From positions 62,001 to 126,000 of the forward strand of contig NZ_JBNFZM010000006.1 in NCBI RefSeq assembly GCF_051195235.1: DNA of 64,000 nt, read 5' to 3'. The position numbers and the translations under genes are program-made. Below, one piece after another: positions 27,160-36,478 of the stretch. How positions within the stretch are numbered: position 1 is the stretch's first letter; every line of letters begins with the position of its first letter. The notes beneath the pieces are model-generated. The model had not been told where the DNA came from. It was given only the letters and a program-made list of their open reading frames with translations, and did not search any database. Source of the DNA: Tateyamaria sp947503385 (GTDB taxonomy: Bacteria > Pseudomonadota > Alphaproteobacteria > Rhodobacterales > Rhodobacteraceae).

Positions 27160-27999
27160 TCAGAAATCCGCGCCGGGTTCGATGCGGTACTGCTGGCCCT
27201 TGTCCATCATCGCTACCAGCCGGATGATGCAGCCATCCCCCCGGTCCCAGTTCCATGGGAAAAAGGCAAAGGTCACACGTTTGCCCGTGACCCGGTCCAG
27301 ATCACCGCCCACATTCTCGATCCCCAAAATGCCGTTCTTGAACAGCGTCTGGTGTACGGGTTCCCATTCGGGAAAATCCACCTCCCATGGGGTGCCGCCG
27401 GACCATTCCAGATATTCCGCCTCCAGATGCGGCAGGATCGGGCCGTTGCGCTGCGGGCCGATGGCAGTGGCCAGCGGGTGGTCATTGGCCTGCGTATCGT
27501 GGCCCACCACCTTGATCCCCTTTTCCACCATCCAGTCCGCCGCCGACCGGACCAGCCCCGGACAATAGGCAAAGTAATCGCCGTCTTCATATTGTTTGTG
27601 CCAGCCGGTGTTGATGATCAGCACATCGTTCTTGCGGATCGCATGACCGCAGGCCTTTTCCAGATCGTCCGCCGTGATCTGCTCCCACTTCTTCTTGGGG
27701 ATGCTGACCACGAGGCCCGAGCCAAAGAAATGCGGCAGCGGCACCTCGTCGATAAAGGGCGTGCCCTGCACCACATGGGCCGGGGCGTCGATGTGAGTGG
27801 TGACGTGCATCGTCGTGGTGATCGTCTGGGACAGCACACCCGACTTGGCCATGTAGTGCTTGCGATCAATCTGGACGTCCTTGAAGTACGGCCAGTTCGG
27901 GCATTGAAACCCGTAGCGGTGGCTGAGGTTTACAAACTCCAGCCCCATGTCGTTGTTGTCGTTTTCCTGAAATTCGATCCCACGCACCGTGATGGCCAT
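27160..27999 (-). CDS. Cyclase-family (kynurenine formamidase-like) hydrolase
   Basis: 279 residues. The metal site THIDAPAHVVQGTPFIDE matches the HxGTHxDxPxH pattern of the cyclase/kynurenine formamidase family, zinc- or manganese-dependent amide, lactone or ester hydrolases. First gene of the twelve-gene minus-strand operon, 141 bp from the divergent IclR gene. Confidence 0.9.
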   Translation of the reverse strand: MAITVRGIEFQENDNNDMGLEFVNLSHRYGFQCPNWPYFKDVQIDRKHYMAKSGVLSQTITTTMHVTTHIDAPAHVVQGTPFIDEVPLPHFFGSGLVVSIPKKKWEQITADDLEKACGHAIRKNDVLIINTGWHKQYEDGDYFAYCPGLVRSAADWMVEKGIKVVGHDTQANDHPLATAIGPQRNGPILPHLEAEYLEWSGGTPWEVDFPEWEPVHQTLFKNGILGIENVGGDLDRVTGKRVTFAFFPWNWDRGDGCIIRLVAMMDKGQQYRIEPGADF

Positions 28000-28029
28000 C
28001 GTGTCCTCCCACAGACTCAGTCAGATGTT

Positions 28030-28045
28030 TTGCATCATGGTGCAA
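28030..28045. promoter_or_regulatory. Candidate IclR operator
   Basis: TTGCA-N6-TGCAA is a perfect inverted repeat in the 141-bp gap between the divergent IclR and cyclase genes. A second TTGCA half-site lies at 28074-28078. Position suits control of both directions. Confidence 0.5.
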
Positions 28046-28140
28046 CTGTATCATATTACGGTCAACTCTTGATTTGCACCGCATCGTGGTCTAGCGTAAA
28101 CGCCCTGAACCACTGGACATCTGCTGGAACGCGCTGCCGC

Positions 28141-28917
28141 ATGACACCCGAGAACGATCAGAAAGTTACTGGAATTCAAGTGATTGCGCGCGCCGCCGAC
28201 ATTCTGCGCGCTTTGGGCAAGGAAACGCAGGGCCTGAGCCTTGGGCAGATTGCGCGCAAGGTCGGCTTGCCCCGCTCTACGGTACAGCGGATCGTGGGCG
28301 CGCTGGCGTCCGAGGGATTCATCTCGACCGAAGACGGCAGTGGCGGCATCCGGCTTGGCCCCGAAATCCAGATGCTCGCACAGGCCTCGGTGCGCGATAC
28401 CAAGGACCTGCTGCGGCCCACGATGCAGCGTATCGCGGACGAAACCGGCGAGACCGTCGACCTCGCCGTCATGGAGGGCACCCGGATGCTCTTTGTCGAC
28501 CAGATCGTCGGGCGGCACCGGTTGCGCACGGTCTCAAGCATCGGCGAACGCTTTCCGCTCACCACCACCGCCAACGGCAAGGCCGCCCTTGCCTGTCTCG
28601 ACGAAGGTGACGCCGCGCGGCTCGCGCTGGCCGAAAGCGAAAGCGAACCCGGTGCGATGGGCCGCCTGCCCCTGTTGTTACAGGAAATCCAGACCATCCG
28701 GGACGGCGCGCTCGCCCGCGACGAAGACAATCACACCGAAGGCGTGTCCGCGCTTGGCTTTGCCATGCAGGACCCGGTCGGGCGCATCTATGCGATTTCG
28801 GTTCCGGTGCCCAGTTCCCGCTACGAGCGGCTCAAGACACAGCTGGCGGACGTGCTGGACCTGCACCGGCGTGACATCCACGACCGGCTACAAGCCCCGG
28901 CACGTCCGCGCGCCTGA
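28141..28917 (+). CDS. IclR-family transcriptional regulator
   Basis: 258 residues from the ATG at 28141; the open frame upstream runs over the divergent operon and is not coding. N-terminal winged helix (LSLGQIARKVGLPRSTVQRIVGALASEGFI) and a C-terminal effector-binding GAF-like domain (about residues 85-250). Divergent from the Liv/BKACE/sulfatase operon, its likely target. Ends 3 bp from the convergent BASS gene. Confidence 0.93.
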   Translation: MTPENDQKVTGIQVIARAADILRALGKETQGLSLGQIARKVGLPRSTVQRIVGALASEGFISTEDGSGGIRLGPEIQMLAQASVRDTKDLLRPTMQRIADETGETVDLAVMEGTRMLFVDQIVGRHRLRTVSSIGERFPLTTTANGKAALACLDEGDAARLALAESESEPGAMGRLPLLLQEIQTIRDGALARDEDNHTEGVSALGFAMQDPVGRIYAISVPVPSSRYERLKTQLADVLDLHRRDIHDRLQAPARPRA

Positions 28918-28920
28918 CCG

Positions 28921-29802
28921 TCAGAGCAGCCCGTCAGGCAGTTTCTGTTCTGCCGCCGTGTTGGCGCGCCGGAACACAAATGTCACCAGCGTCGACGTCA
29001 TCACAATGAACAGCGAATAGAGTGCGGGCACCGCCATGATTGCCTGTTGTTGCTCGGGCGGGAAAGTGAACACCACGATGGCAATTGCCAGCGGCCCGTT
29101 CTGAATGCCCGTCTCCAGCGCCACGGTGCGCGCGTTGCGCGGATGCAGCTTGAGCGAGGTGGCAAAGAAATACCCGATGGTGATGCCCACAACGCCCAGA
29201 CCGATCGCCGCCACATAGGTCGCAGCCGTGGTGTTCAGCAGGAACTGCCAGTTCTGCGGGACCCACGTCACCGCGATGAACACAATGAAGAACGCGCCAA
29301 GGATCGAGCCCAGGAACTCCATCACCGCGCCAGCATTCGGGTTCAATTTGCGCAGCGTCATGCCGATGGCCACGGGCACCAGCAGGACGATCAGCACTTT
29401 GATGATGTCTTCGCGCGGGATTTCCAGATCGAGCGCGGCGGCATAGAGCAGCAGGATCAGCGGGATCAAAATGACGCCAAACACGGTCGAGGTGACCGTC
29501 ATCAGCACTGACAGCGCCAGATTGCCCTTGGAAAAGTAGGTAAAGATGTTGGACGTTGTCCCACCGGGCATACAAGCCATAATCAGGATGCCGACAGCGA
29601 TGGTTTCCGGCACCGACAGCATCAGCGCCAACAGAAAGCCCAAGAGCGGCATGATGCCATATTGGCTGACCACCCCGATGGCGAGACCGTAGGGACGGCG
29701 CAGCGCCAGATAGAAATCGCGCGGCGTCAGGGACGCGCCCATGCCCAGCATGATGACCGCAACCATGATGCCCAGCAGCGTTTGTGTGAACTCATCAACC
29801 AT
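28921..29802 (-). CDS. BASS-family sodium:organic anion symporter
   Basis: 293 residues with about nine hydrophobic segments. MACMPGGTTSNIFTYFSKGNLALSV and the ALETGIQNGPLAIAIV segment are signatures of the bile acid:sodium symporter family. Imports an organic acid with sodium. It starts 6 bp after the acyl-CoA ligase gene, so substrate uptake and CoA activation are probably coupled. Confidence 0.92.
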   Translation of the reverse strand: MVDEFTQTLLGIMVAVIMLGMGASLTPRDFYLALRRPYGLAIGVVSQYGIMPLLGFLLALMLSVPETIAVGILIMACMPGGTTSNIFTYFSKGNLALSVLMTVTSTVFGVILIPLILLLYAAALDLEIPREDIIKVLIVLLVPVAIGMTLRKLNPNAGAVMEFLGSILGAFFIVFIAVTWVPQNWQFLLNTTAATYVAAIGLGVVGITIGYFFATSLKLHPRNARTVALETGIQNGPLAIAIVVFTFPPEQQQAIMAVPALYSLFIVMTSTLVTFVFRRANTAAEQKLPDGLL

Positions 29803-29808
29803 CTCGGC

Positions 29809-31533
29809 TTACTCCGCTGCAATCTGCGCTGTTTGCTCGGCGCGCAGGTCTTTTCTGAGGATTTTGCCGACATTGGATTTCGGCAGTTCGTCGCGGAATT
29901 CGACCTGTTTGGGCACCTTGTAATTGGTCAGATGCTCTTTGCAGTAGGCGCGGACCTGTTCAACCGTCAGGCTGTCGTCGCCCTTGACGATGAACGCCTT
30001 GACCGCCTCACCGCTGGCCGCGTCCGGCACGCCGATCACGGCGGCCTCGGTGATGCCGGGATGGGCAGCCAGCACGTCTTCGACCTCGTTGGGGTAGACG
30101 TTAAAGCCGGACACAACCACCATGTCCTTCTTGCGATCCACGATGCGGATATAGCCGTCTGAATCCATGTACCCGATGTCACCCGTCAGGAAATAATCGC
30201 CGTTCATGACCTTTTCGGTCTCGTCCGGTTTTTTCCAGTAGCCCTTCATAATCTGGGGGCCGCGTGCGCCAATCTCTCCGGTCTCGCCTATAGCCAGCTT
30301 GGTGCCGTCTTCGGCGAAACAGGCCACATCCGTGGACGGGACAGGAATACCGATTGTACCCTCGCGCGCCTTGCCATGCGGCTCAAATGTCAGCACGGGC
30401 GAGGTTTCCGTGAGGCCATAGCCCTGCACCACCTCGGTCCCGGTCACCTCGCGCCAACGCTCCGCCACCGATGATTGCAGCGCCATTCCACCGGCACCTG
30501 CAAATTTCAGGTGTTTGGGCGGCGAGTCGGTGAACCACACTTCGTTGCACAGCGCGTTAAACAGCGTGTTCACACCACTCATCCACGTGATCTTGTAGTT
30601 TTCGAACGCGCGTTTGACATTCGACAGGGGCCGCGGGTTTGGGATCAGAATGTTACGCGCACCCAGCCAGTAAAAGGCCAACATGTTCACCGTAAACGCA
30701 AAAATGTGGTAGAGGGGCAGCGCGGTCAGAACGACCTCTCCCCCCTTTTCCAGATCACCGGCAAGCAGTTCCATCGCCTGTTCCATGTTCAGGATCAGGT
30801 TCCCGTGGGTCAGCATCGCGCCTTTGGCCACGCCGGTTGTCCCGCCGGTGTACTGCAACACGGCCAGATCGTCGTGACCGATGGATTGGTGATAGGCGCC
30901 GACCTCCACGTGGTCGGATGCAATGCGGTTGCGCCCCGCCTTCAGCGCCTCGGGCAGGCGCACATGTGCCGTTTCGACCGGTTTCACGGACCGATCCCAG
31001 TATTTCTGCACCAACCCGACGATGCCGCGCGGCAGGACCGGCAGGAATTCCGCCACACGTGTGACGATGACGTTCGGTATAGGGTGGCCGCGGGTTGCCG
31101 CTGGCACCTTGTCGGCGAACATGTCCGCGATAATCAGCGCGTGCGGTTCGGCATCCTCGAACTGCTTGGCCATCTCATCCGCAGTATAGAGCGGATTGAC
31201 ATTGACCAGCACGCACCCGGCCTTGAACACGCCAAAGGCAGCGACGGGAAAACTCAGGGAATTCGGCATCTGAACCGCCACGTGGTCCCCTGCGGACAGA
31301 CCCGCCACCTCGCGCAGGTACACGGCCAGCGCGTCCGACATCTCGTCCACTTGGGCAAAGGTCAGCGTGCCGTTCATTCCGTTGGGCAGACAGCAGGTGA
31401 ACGCCTTGCCCGACTTGTAGGTCTCTGCGACCGACCGAATAAGCTCAGGCAGGTTCCTGTAGGACGATGTCCCGATGTCCGGGCGTACATTTGGCCCATA
31501 AAACGCCTGCCATGGCCGATCTGCGTGCACCAT
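29809..31533 (-). CDS. Acyl-CoA ligase (AMP-binding family)
   Basis: 574 residues from the ATG at 31533, with GGGAGGG upstream. Adenylation motifs LQYTGGTTGVAKGAMLTH (P-loop), GYGLTETSP and YFLTGDIGYMD, with a C-terminal lid (LPKSNVGKILRKDLR carries the catalytic lysine). Forms an acyl-CoA from a medium- or long-chain carboxylate, ATP and CoA. First gene of a two-gene operon with the BASS transporter. Confidence 0.92.
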   Translation of the reverse strand: MVHADRPWQAFYGPNVRPDIGTSSYRNLPELIRSVAETYKSGKAFTCCLPNGMNGTLTFAQVDEMSDALAVYLREVAGLSAGDHVAVQMPNSLSFPVAAFGVFKAGCVLVNVNPLYTADEMAKQFEDAEPHALIIADMFADKVPAATRGHPIPNVIVTRVAEFLPVLPRGIVGLVQKYWDRSVKPVETAHVRLPEALKAGRNRIASDHVEVGAYHQSIGHDDLAVLQYTGGTTGVAKGAMLTHGNLILNMEQAMELLAGDLEKGGEVVLTALPLYHIFAFTVNMLAFYWLGARNILIPNPRPLSNVKRAFENYKITWMSGVNTLFNALCNEVWFTDSPPKHLKFAGAGGMALQSSVAERWREVTGTEVVQGYGLTETSPVLTFEPHGKAREGTIGIPVPSTDVACFAEDGTKLAIGETGEIGARGPQIMKGYWKKPDETEKVMNGDYFLTGDIGYMDSDGYIRIVDRKKDMVVVSGFNVYPNEVEDVLAAHPGITEAAVIGVPDAASGEAVKAFIVKGDDSLTVEQVRAYCKEHLTNYKVPKQVEFRDELPKSNVGKILRKDLRAEQTAQIAAE

Positions 31534-31600
31534 ACAAAGCCCTCCCTGTCCTCTTTGGTGATCCTGCACTGTAGGCGAGGACCGGGCGGGGTTAAATGAC

Positions 31601-31620
31601 CCGCAGAATTTACGCTGCGG
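31601..31620. repeat. Inverted repeat in the ligase/dehydratase divergent region
   Basis: CCGCAG-N8-CTGCGG, perfect 6-bp arms, 68 bp from the ligase start and 109 bp from the dehydratase start. It may be an operator for either unit. No regulator gene of the sugar-acid operon is nearby. Confidence 0.35.
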
Positions 31621-31728
31621 AAAATCTGTGCGGCTCGGTCAGTCGGGTCCCGTCGTTGACGTATCTGGATGCCTGCGGCTACGGTGCCTGCGTTGCGTCA
31701 GGAGACGCACGCGGGAGGATATTTTCAG

Positions 31729-32841
31729 ATGACAGGCAGTCGCAGCATCGCGCGCGTTGAAACGCGCCGGTTCAATTTGCCCTTGGCCGAGGTGCTCAGC
31801 GATGCCAAGCACGGCGACCACACTCATTTTGAACTGATCACCGCGACCGTGACCCTGGCCGATGGCAGCAGCGGCACAGGCTACACCTATACCGGCGGCA
31901 AAGGAGGACATGCGATCAAGGCGATGATCGATCACGACCTTGCGCCGTTTTTGCGGGGCCGTGACGCGGACGCGGTGGAAACGCTCTATGACGCGATGCA
32001 GTGGCATGTGCATTACGTGGCGCGGGGCGGTGTCGCAAGTTTTGCCATTTCGGCGGTGGATATCGCGCTGTGGGATTTGCGTGGACACGCGCGGGAACAG
32101 TCGCTGGTGCGGATGGCTGGCGGCGCTTCCGACCGGTGCAAGGCCTATGCGGGCGGGATCGACCTCAACTTTCCGCTGCCCAAACTGCTCGCGTCGATCC
32201 AAGGCTACCTTGACCGGGGCCATAACGGGGTCAAGATCAAGATCGGCCAACCCACATTGGCCGAAGATGTCGCCCGCATCGCCGCGATTCGCGAGATGAT
32301 CGGCCCTGACGTCGCCTTTATGGTCGACGCAAACTACGGCATGAGCGTCGAACAAGCGATTGCGGCGGCGAACGCCTTTGAGCCCTATGATCTGCTTTGG
32401 TTCGAGGAACCGACGATCCCCGACGACTACAAAGGCTACGGTCAGATCGCCGAACAGACGGGAATGCCGCTGGCCATGGGGGAAAACCTGCATACGATCC
32501 ACGAGTTTGAATACGCCTTTGCCGACGCAAAGCTCAGCTTTGTTCAACCCGATGCATCCAATTGCGGTGGCATTACCGGATGGTTGCAGGTGGCGAAACT
32601 GTCGAAACAACACGGCATTCCCGTCTGCTCGCACGGGATGCAGGAACTCCACGTGAGCCTGATGGCGTCGCAGGCGCATTCGGGCTGGCTGGAGGTGCAT
32701 TCCTTTCCCATCGACACTTACACTACCCGGCCCCTCGTGATCGAGAACCACATGGCCGTGGCCCCTGACACCCCCGGCACTGGCGTGGTCTTTGACTGGG
32801 ACAAACTGAACGCAGAACATGACGAGAGTGCCCATGGCTGA
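31729..32841 (+). CDS. Enolase-superfamily sugar-acid dehydratase (MR/MLE type)
   Basis: 370 residues from the ATG at 31729 with GGGAGGA upstream. Mandelate racemase/muconate lactonizing layout: an N-terminal capping domain, then a barrel with the KxK motif (VKIKIG), metal ligands VDANYG, FEEP and GENLH, and the base histidine in CSHGMQELH. The pattern suits dehydration or racemisation of an aldonate or aldarate. First gene of a three-gene operon. Substrate is unknown. Confidence 0.9.
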   Translation: MTGSRSIARVETRRFNLPLAEVLSDAKHGDHTHFELITATVTLADGSSGTGYTYTGGKGGHAIKAMIDHDLAPFLRGRDADAVETLYDAMQWHVHYVARGGVASFAISAVDIALWDLRGHAREQSLVRMAGGASDRCKAYAGGIDLNFPLPKLLASIQGYLDRGHNGVKIKIGQPTLAEDVARIAAIREMIGPDVAFMVDANYGMSVEQAIAAANAFEPYDLLWFEEPTIPDDYKGYGQIAEQTGMPLAMGENLHTIHEFEYAFADAKLSFVQPDASNCGGITGWLQVAKLSKQHGIPVCSHGMQELHVSLMASQAHSGWLEVHSFPIDTYTTRPLVIENHMAVAPDTPGTGVVFDWDKLNAEHDESAHG

Positions 32842-33871
32842 CACCATTACCGCCGCTCACTACCGCGGCAACAAGAGCTTTACCGTGGACAGCGCCCCTG
32901 CCCCGACACCGGGACCGGGCGAGGTCGCGGTCCGGGTCGCCTTTTGCGGCATCTGCGGAACCGACATGCATGTGTTTCACGGGAACATGGATGCGCGTGT
33001 TGGGTTCGAGCGCGTCATTGGGCATGAAATGTCCGGCATCGTTGACGCTGTGGGGGACGGCGTGGATGGGTTTGGCGCGGGCCAAAAAGTCGTCGTGCGG
33101 CCCTTGGACCAGTGCGGCGATTGCCCGGCATGTGCGGCGGGTCATCAGCATATCTGCCACCGGCTGAAATTTCTCGGCCTCGACACCGATGGCGCCATGC
33201 AAGAGGTGTGGGTTGTCCCGGCCCACACCTTGCACACGCTCCCGGATGATCTGCGCCTCGATCATGCGGCCCTGATCGAACCGGTTGCCGTGGCGTGCCA
33301 TGATGTGCGTCTGTCCGCCCTGCAACCGGGCGAAGACGTGGTCGTGATCGGCGGCGGTCCCATCGGTATTCTTGTTGCGATGGTGGCGCGCGACGCAGGT
33401 GGCAATGTGGTCGTGTCGGAAGTAAACGAAAACCGCCTCGCCATTGCGCAAAAGCTGGGCTTTGCCACGGTAAACCCGGCGCAGGCCGATCTCGCGTCCG
33501 AGCTCAACACGCGCACCGGCGGCAAGGGTGCGGACGTCGTATTCGAAGTGTCGGGCACGCAGCCCGGCGTCGATGCCATGACTGCGGTTGCCGCGACCCG
33601 TGCCCGCATCGTCATGGTCGCGATCCACGCGCAGAAACCGCAGATCGACCTGTTCCAGTTTTTCTGGCGCGAGCTGAAGCTGATCGGCGCGCGGGTCTAC
33701 GAGCCCGAGGATTACGAAAAGGCCATCGGCATCATCACCTCCGGCGGCGTGGACGCAGATACGGTCATCACCGACGTGGCCCCGCTGGCGGACATCCAAA
33801 AAGCGTTCGAAGACCTCGACCGCAGCCCCACAGCGCTTAAAAGTCTGATCAAGGTGGGGGACCTGACATGA
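32834..33871 (+). CDS. Zinc-dependent medium-chain dehydrogenase
   Basis: 345 residues from the ATG at 32834, overlapping the dehydratase stop by 8 bp. Catalytic zinc residues FCGICGTDMH and GHEMSG; structural zinc cysteines CGDCPACAAGHQHIC; Rossmann VIGGGPIGIL. Resembles L-threonine, L-idonate and butanediol dehydrogenases. Sugar-acid oxidation is the best guess from the neighbours. Confidence 0.9.
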   Translation: MADTITAAHYRGNKSFTVDSAPAPTPGPGEVAVRVAFCGICGTDMHVFHGNMDARVGFERVIGHEMSGIVDAVGDGVDGFGAGQKVVVRPLDQCGDCPACAAGHQHICHRLKFLGLDTDGAMQEVWVVPAHTLHTLPDDLRLDHAALIEPVAVACHDVRLSALQPGEDVVVIGGGPIGILVAMVARDAGGNVVVSEVNENRLAIAQKLGFATVNPAQADLASELNTRTGGKGADVVFEVSGTQPGVDAMTAVAATRARIVMVAIHAQKPQIDLFQFFWRELKLIGARVYEPEDYEKAIGIITSGGVDADTVITDVAPLADIQKAFEDLDRSPTALKSLIKVGDLT

Positions 33872-34620
33872 ACATGTTTGACCTCACCGGCAAGACCGCC
33901 CTTGTCACCGGTGCCAAACGCGGCATCGGGCGCGGCATGGCCGAAGCGCTGGCTGCTGCCGGGGCCGACATCATCGGCGTCAGCGCAACGCTCGGCCCCG
34001 GATCGGAGGTGGAGCAGGCCGTGACGGATATGGGCCGCAGCTTTGCCGCGCACGCCGTGGACTTTTCCGACCGCGCGGCGGTGCGCACCTTTGCCGACGA
34101 AATGGCCGAGGCCGCGCCGGATATCCTCATCAACAACGCGGGCACTATCAAACGCGCGCCTGCCGCCGAACACCCGGACGACTGGTGGGACGAAGTCATC
34201 GAGGTCAACCTGTCAGCGCAGTTCATCCTGTCCAAGGCGGTGGGTGCCAAGATGGCCGCGCGCGGGTCGGGCAAGATCATTTTCACCGCCTCCCTCCTGA
34301 CGTTTCAGGGCGGCATCACGGTGCCGGGATACGCCGCCTCCAAGGGCGGTATCGGCCAGTTGACCAAAGCGCTTGCCAATGAATGGGCGGGCAAGGGCGT
34401 GAACGTGAACGCCATCGCTCCGGGCTACATCGCCACCGATAACACGCAAGCCTTGCAGGACGATCCGGCCCGGTCCAAGGCAATCCTCGAACGCATCCCG
34501 GCGGGCCGCTGGGGCGAGCCTGCGGATTTCGGCGGGCCCGCTGTTTTCCTTGCCTCGGACGCGGCACGCTATGTGCACGGTGAAATCCTGACCGTCGACG
34601 GCGGGTGGATGGGCCGGTAG
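33868..34620 (+). CDS. KduD-like short-chain dehydrogenase
   Basis: 250 residues; start overlaps the previous stop (ATGA). Motifs TGAKRGIGRGMA, LINNAGTIKR and the catalytic YAASK. The pattern GYIATDNTQALQDDPARSKAILERIPAGRWGEP is characteristic of 2-dehydro-3-deoxy-D-gluconate dehydrogenases (KduD), which act in uronate breakdown. Completes the sugar-acid operon. Confidence 0.88.
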   Translation: MNMFDLTGKTALVTGAKRGIGRGMAEALAAAGADIIGVSATLGPGSEVEQAVTDMGRSFAAHAVDFSDRAAVRTFADEMAEAAPDILINNAGTIKRAPAAEHPDDWWDEVIEVNLSAQFILSKAVGAKMAARGSGKIIFTASLLTFQGGITVPGYAASKGGIGQLTKALANEWAGKGVNVNAIAPGYIATDNTQALQDDPARSKAILERIPAGRWGEPADFGGPAVFLASDAARYVHGEILTVDGGWMGR

Positions 34621-34664
34621 CGCCTCAAGCCGCCGCCAAATGCCGCTTCCTGACTTGTGAGCCT

Positions 34665-34846
34665 GTGGAATCGGTGTACACCTGAACGTCGATGGTGATG
34701 CGGCGACGCGTCTGAAAAGGGAACCGGGTGAAGATCCCGGACTGCCCCCGCAACTGTGACCGGCGAGCGGCCCGGCATGTACCACTGGCGCACCAGCGCC
34801 GGGAAGGTCCGGCCCCGCAGCGACCCGCAAGTCAGGAGACCTGCCA
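34665..34846 (+). promoter_or_regulatory. Cobalamin riboswitch
   Basis: An AdoCbl-type aptamer pattern: CGGTG near the start, GATGGTGATG, GGGAACCGGGTGAAGATCC, GCCCCCGCAACTGTGACC, CCACTGGCG, and the B12-box-like AAGTCAGGAGACCTGCC. A 6-bp hairpin (GGCCGA/TCGGCC) follows at about 34862-34877, before the GAGGAG ribosome site of the permease, and could serve as the expression platform. It should switch off the permease and cobF when cobalamin is plentiful. Confidence 0.93.
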
Positions 34847-34912
34847 TCGGGAACGCAACATGGCCGACGCATCGGCCCCTATAGCTGCCGGGCGGGTGGC
34901 GAGGAGAAAGAC

Positions 34913-35590
34913 ATGCATATCGAACCGGGCGTCGTGGACGGCGCAAAAATGGTGTTTGCCTACGGCACCGCGGCCGCAGCAGCGGGCTATGCGCTGAAAC
35001 TGATGACAGATGATCTCAAGGTGCACTCGATACCTTCATTCGTGCTGCGCACGGTGATCGCGACGCTGGGCGTGTTCGTCTTTTTCGAATTGCTGCCACA
35101 TTTCGCCGTCGGCATTTCTGAGGTGCACTTTATCCTTGGTACGACACTCTTTCTGCTTATGGGCCCTGCCGCCGCGGCCTTTGGCCTTGCGCTTGGGCTC
35201 TTGATCCAAGGGACTGCCTTTGCGCCGTCCGACCTGTCGATGTTCTGCGTTAACGTCACGACGCTTCTGGTTCCGCTCTTTGCCGTAAATGCAGCGGCCA
35301 AGGCGATTGTGCCAAGGGCAACGGCTTATGTTGATCTGGGCTATGTGCAGGTGCTGAAAATGTCCGCGATCTACCAAGGCGGCATCGTTGCTTGGGTCGC
35401 CTTCTGGGCGATCTACGGTCAGGGCATCGGCGCAGACAACATGCAGTCCATCCTGAGCTTTGGGGCCGCGTACATGCTGGTCATCCTGATCGAACCCATC
35501 GCCGACCTTGCCGTTCTGGCATGTGCCAAGGCGGCGCGCGGCTGGAACAACAGCGGTGTTTTCACCCAACGCCTGCACACTGCCGCGTAA
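34913..35590 (+). CDS. CbiM-like energy-coupling factor permease, riboswitch-controlled
   Basis: 225 residues, about six hydrophobic segments. Starts MHIEPGVVDGAKM, resembling the N-terminal histidine motif of CbiM proteins. SEVHFILGTTLFLLMGPAAAAFGLALGLLIQ matches the CbiM/NikM core. Such S-components bring cobalt (or nickel) into the cell. No ATPase or CbiQ gene is nearby, so the ECF module must be elsewhere. Control by a B12 riboswitch points to cobalt; urease just downstream makes nickel a minor alternative. GAGGAG precedes the ATG. Confidence 0.82.
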   Translation: MHIEPGVVDGAKMVFAYGTAAAAAGYALKLMTDDLKVHSIPSFVLRTVIATLGVFVFFELLPHFAVGISEVHFILGTTLFLLMGPAAAAFGLALGLLIQGTAFAPSDLSMFCVNVTTLLVPLFAVNAAAKAIVPRATAYVDLGYVQVLKMSAIYQGGIVAWVAFWAIYGQGIGADNMQSILSFGAAYMLVILIEPIADLAVLACAKAARGWNNSGVFTQRLHTAA

Positions 35591-35651
35591 CCGTCTGAAA
35601 ACGCAAAGATAGGGGCTGCACGTCACGCGCCGCCCCTATCCGCCCATCACC

Positions 35652-36401
35652 ATGACCCAGCTTTTTCTTATCGGCATCGGCACCGGCAACTCGGATCACC
35701 TGACAGGCGAGGCGCGGCGCGCCATTGCCGAAGCGGACCTGTTCCTGATCCCGCGCAAGGCCGAGAAATCCGACCTTGCCGACCTGCGCACGCAGATCAT
35801 CGGCGCGGTGCGCAGCGACGCGCGCATTGCGACCTTTGACATGCCCACGCGCGACGACAACTTGCCTTATCTGAACCGGGTCGAGGCGTGGCATGACGAG
35901 ATTGCGCGCATCTGGACCGAGACGATGGCAGACACCCCGGACGCGCAATCCGTGGCGCTGCTGGTCTGGGGGGATCCGTCGCTCTATGACAGCACCTTGC
36001 GTATCGCGGCCCGACTGCACCCGGCCCCGCGCGTTCGGGTGATTGCAGGCATCACGTCGGTGCAGGCGCTCACGGCGGCCCACGCCATCCCGCTCAACAC
36101 GGTCAACGCGCCCGTCACCATTTCCACCGGCAGACGGCTGCGCGACCACGGCTGGCCCGCAGGATGCGAAACGTTGGTGGTGATGCTGGACGGCGCGTGC
36201 GCATTTCAGGACCTCGACGGGGATGCTTTTGACATCTGGTGGGGGGCCTATCTGGGGATGCCGGAACAGATCCTTGCCCATGGCCGCCTGTCCGACGTCT
36301 GCGATGACATTGTCGCCCGGCGCGCTGCCGCGCGCGCCGCCCATGGGTGGATCATGGACACCTATTTGCTGCGCCCCGTTCGCCCAGTGCCTGCGAATTA
36401 G
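35652..36401 (+). CDS. cobF: Precorrin-6A synthase (deacetylating)
   Basis: 249 residues with a tetrapyrrole methylase fold: LFLIGIGTGNSDHLTGEA at the N-terminus, the VWGDPSLYDSTLRI pattern and RVIAGITSVQALTAAHAIPLN. CobF methylates C1 of precorrin-5 and releases acetate in the aerobic cobalamin pathway. Likely co-transcribed with the permease under the riboswitch. The other cob genes are outside the window. Confidence 0.9.
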   Translation: MTQLFLIGIGTGNSDHLTGEARRAIAEADLFLIPRKAEKSDLADLRTQIIGAVRSDARIATFDMPTRDDNLPYLNRVEAWHDEIARIWTETMADTPDAQSVALLVWGDPSLYDSTLRIAARLHPAPRVRVIAGITSVQALTAAHAIPLNTVNAPVTISTGRRLRDHGWPAGCETLVVMLDGACAFQDLDGDAFDIWWGAYLGMPEQILAHGRLSDVCDDIVARRAAARAAHGWIMDTYLLRPVRPVPAN

Positions 36402-36478
36402 GCAAACAGGGAAAATTTTGCGCGCAGATGGGCGAAGATTCTGGTGAGCCATCGCGCCACTGTGTTCAATCGGGCGAT

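Noticed and set aside
27145..28140. Upstream extension of the IclR frame
   Set aside because: Would run over the divergent cyclase gene and the intergenic promoter; the domain starts at the ATG at 28141.
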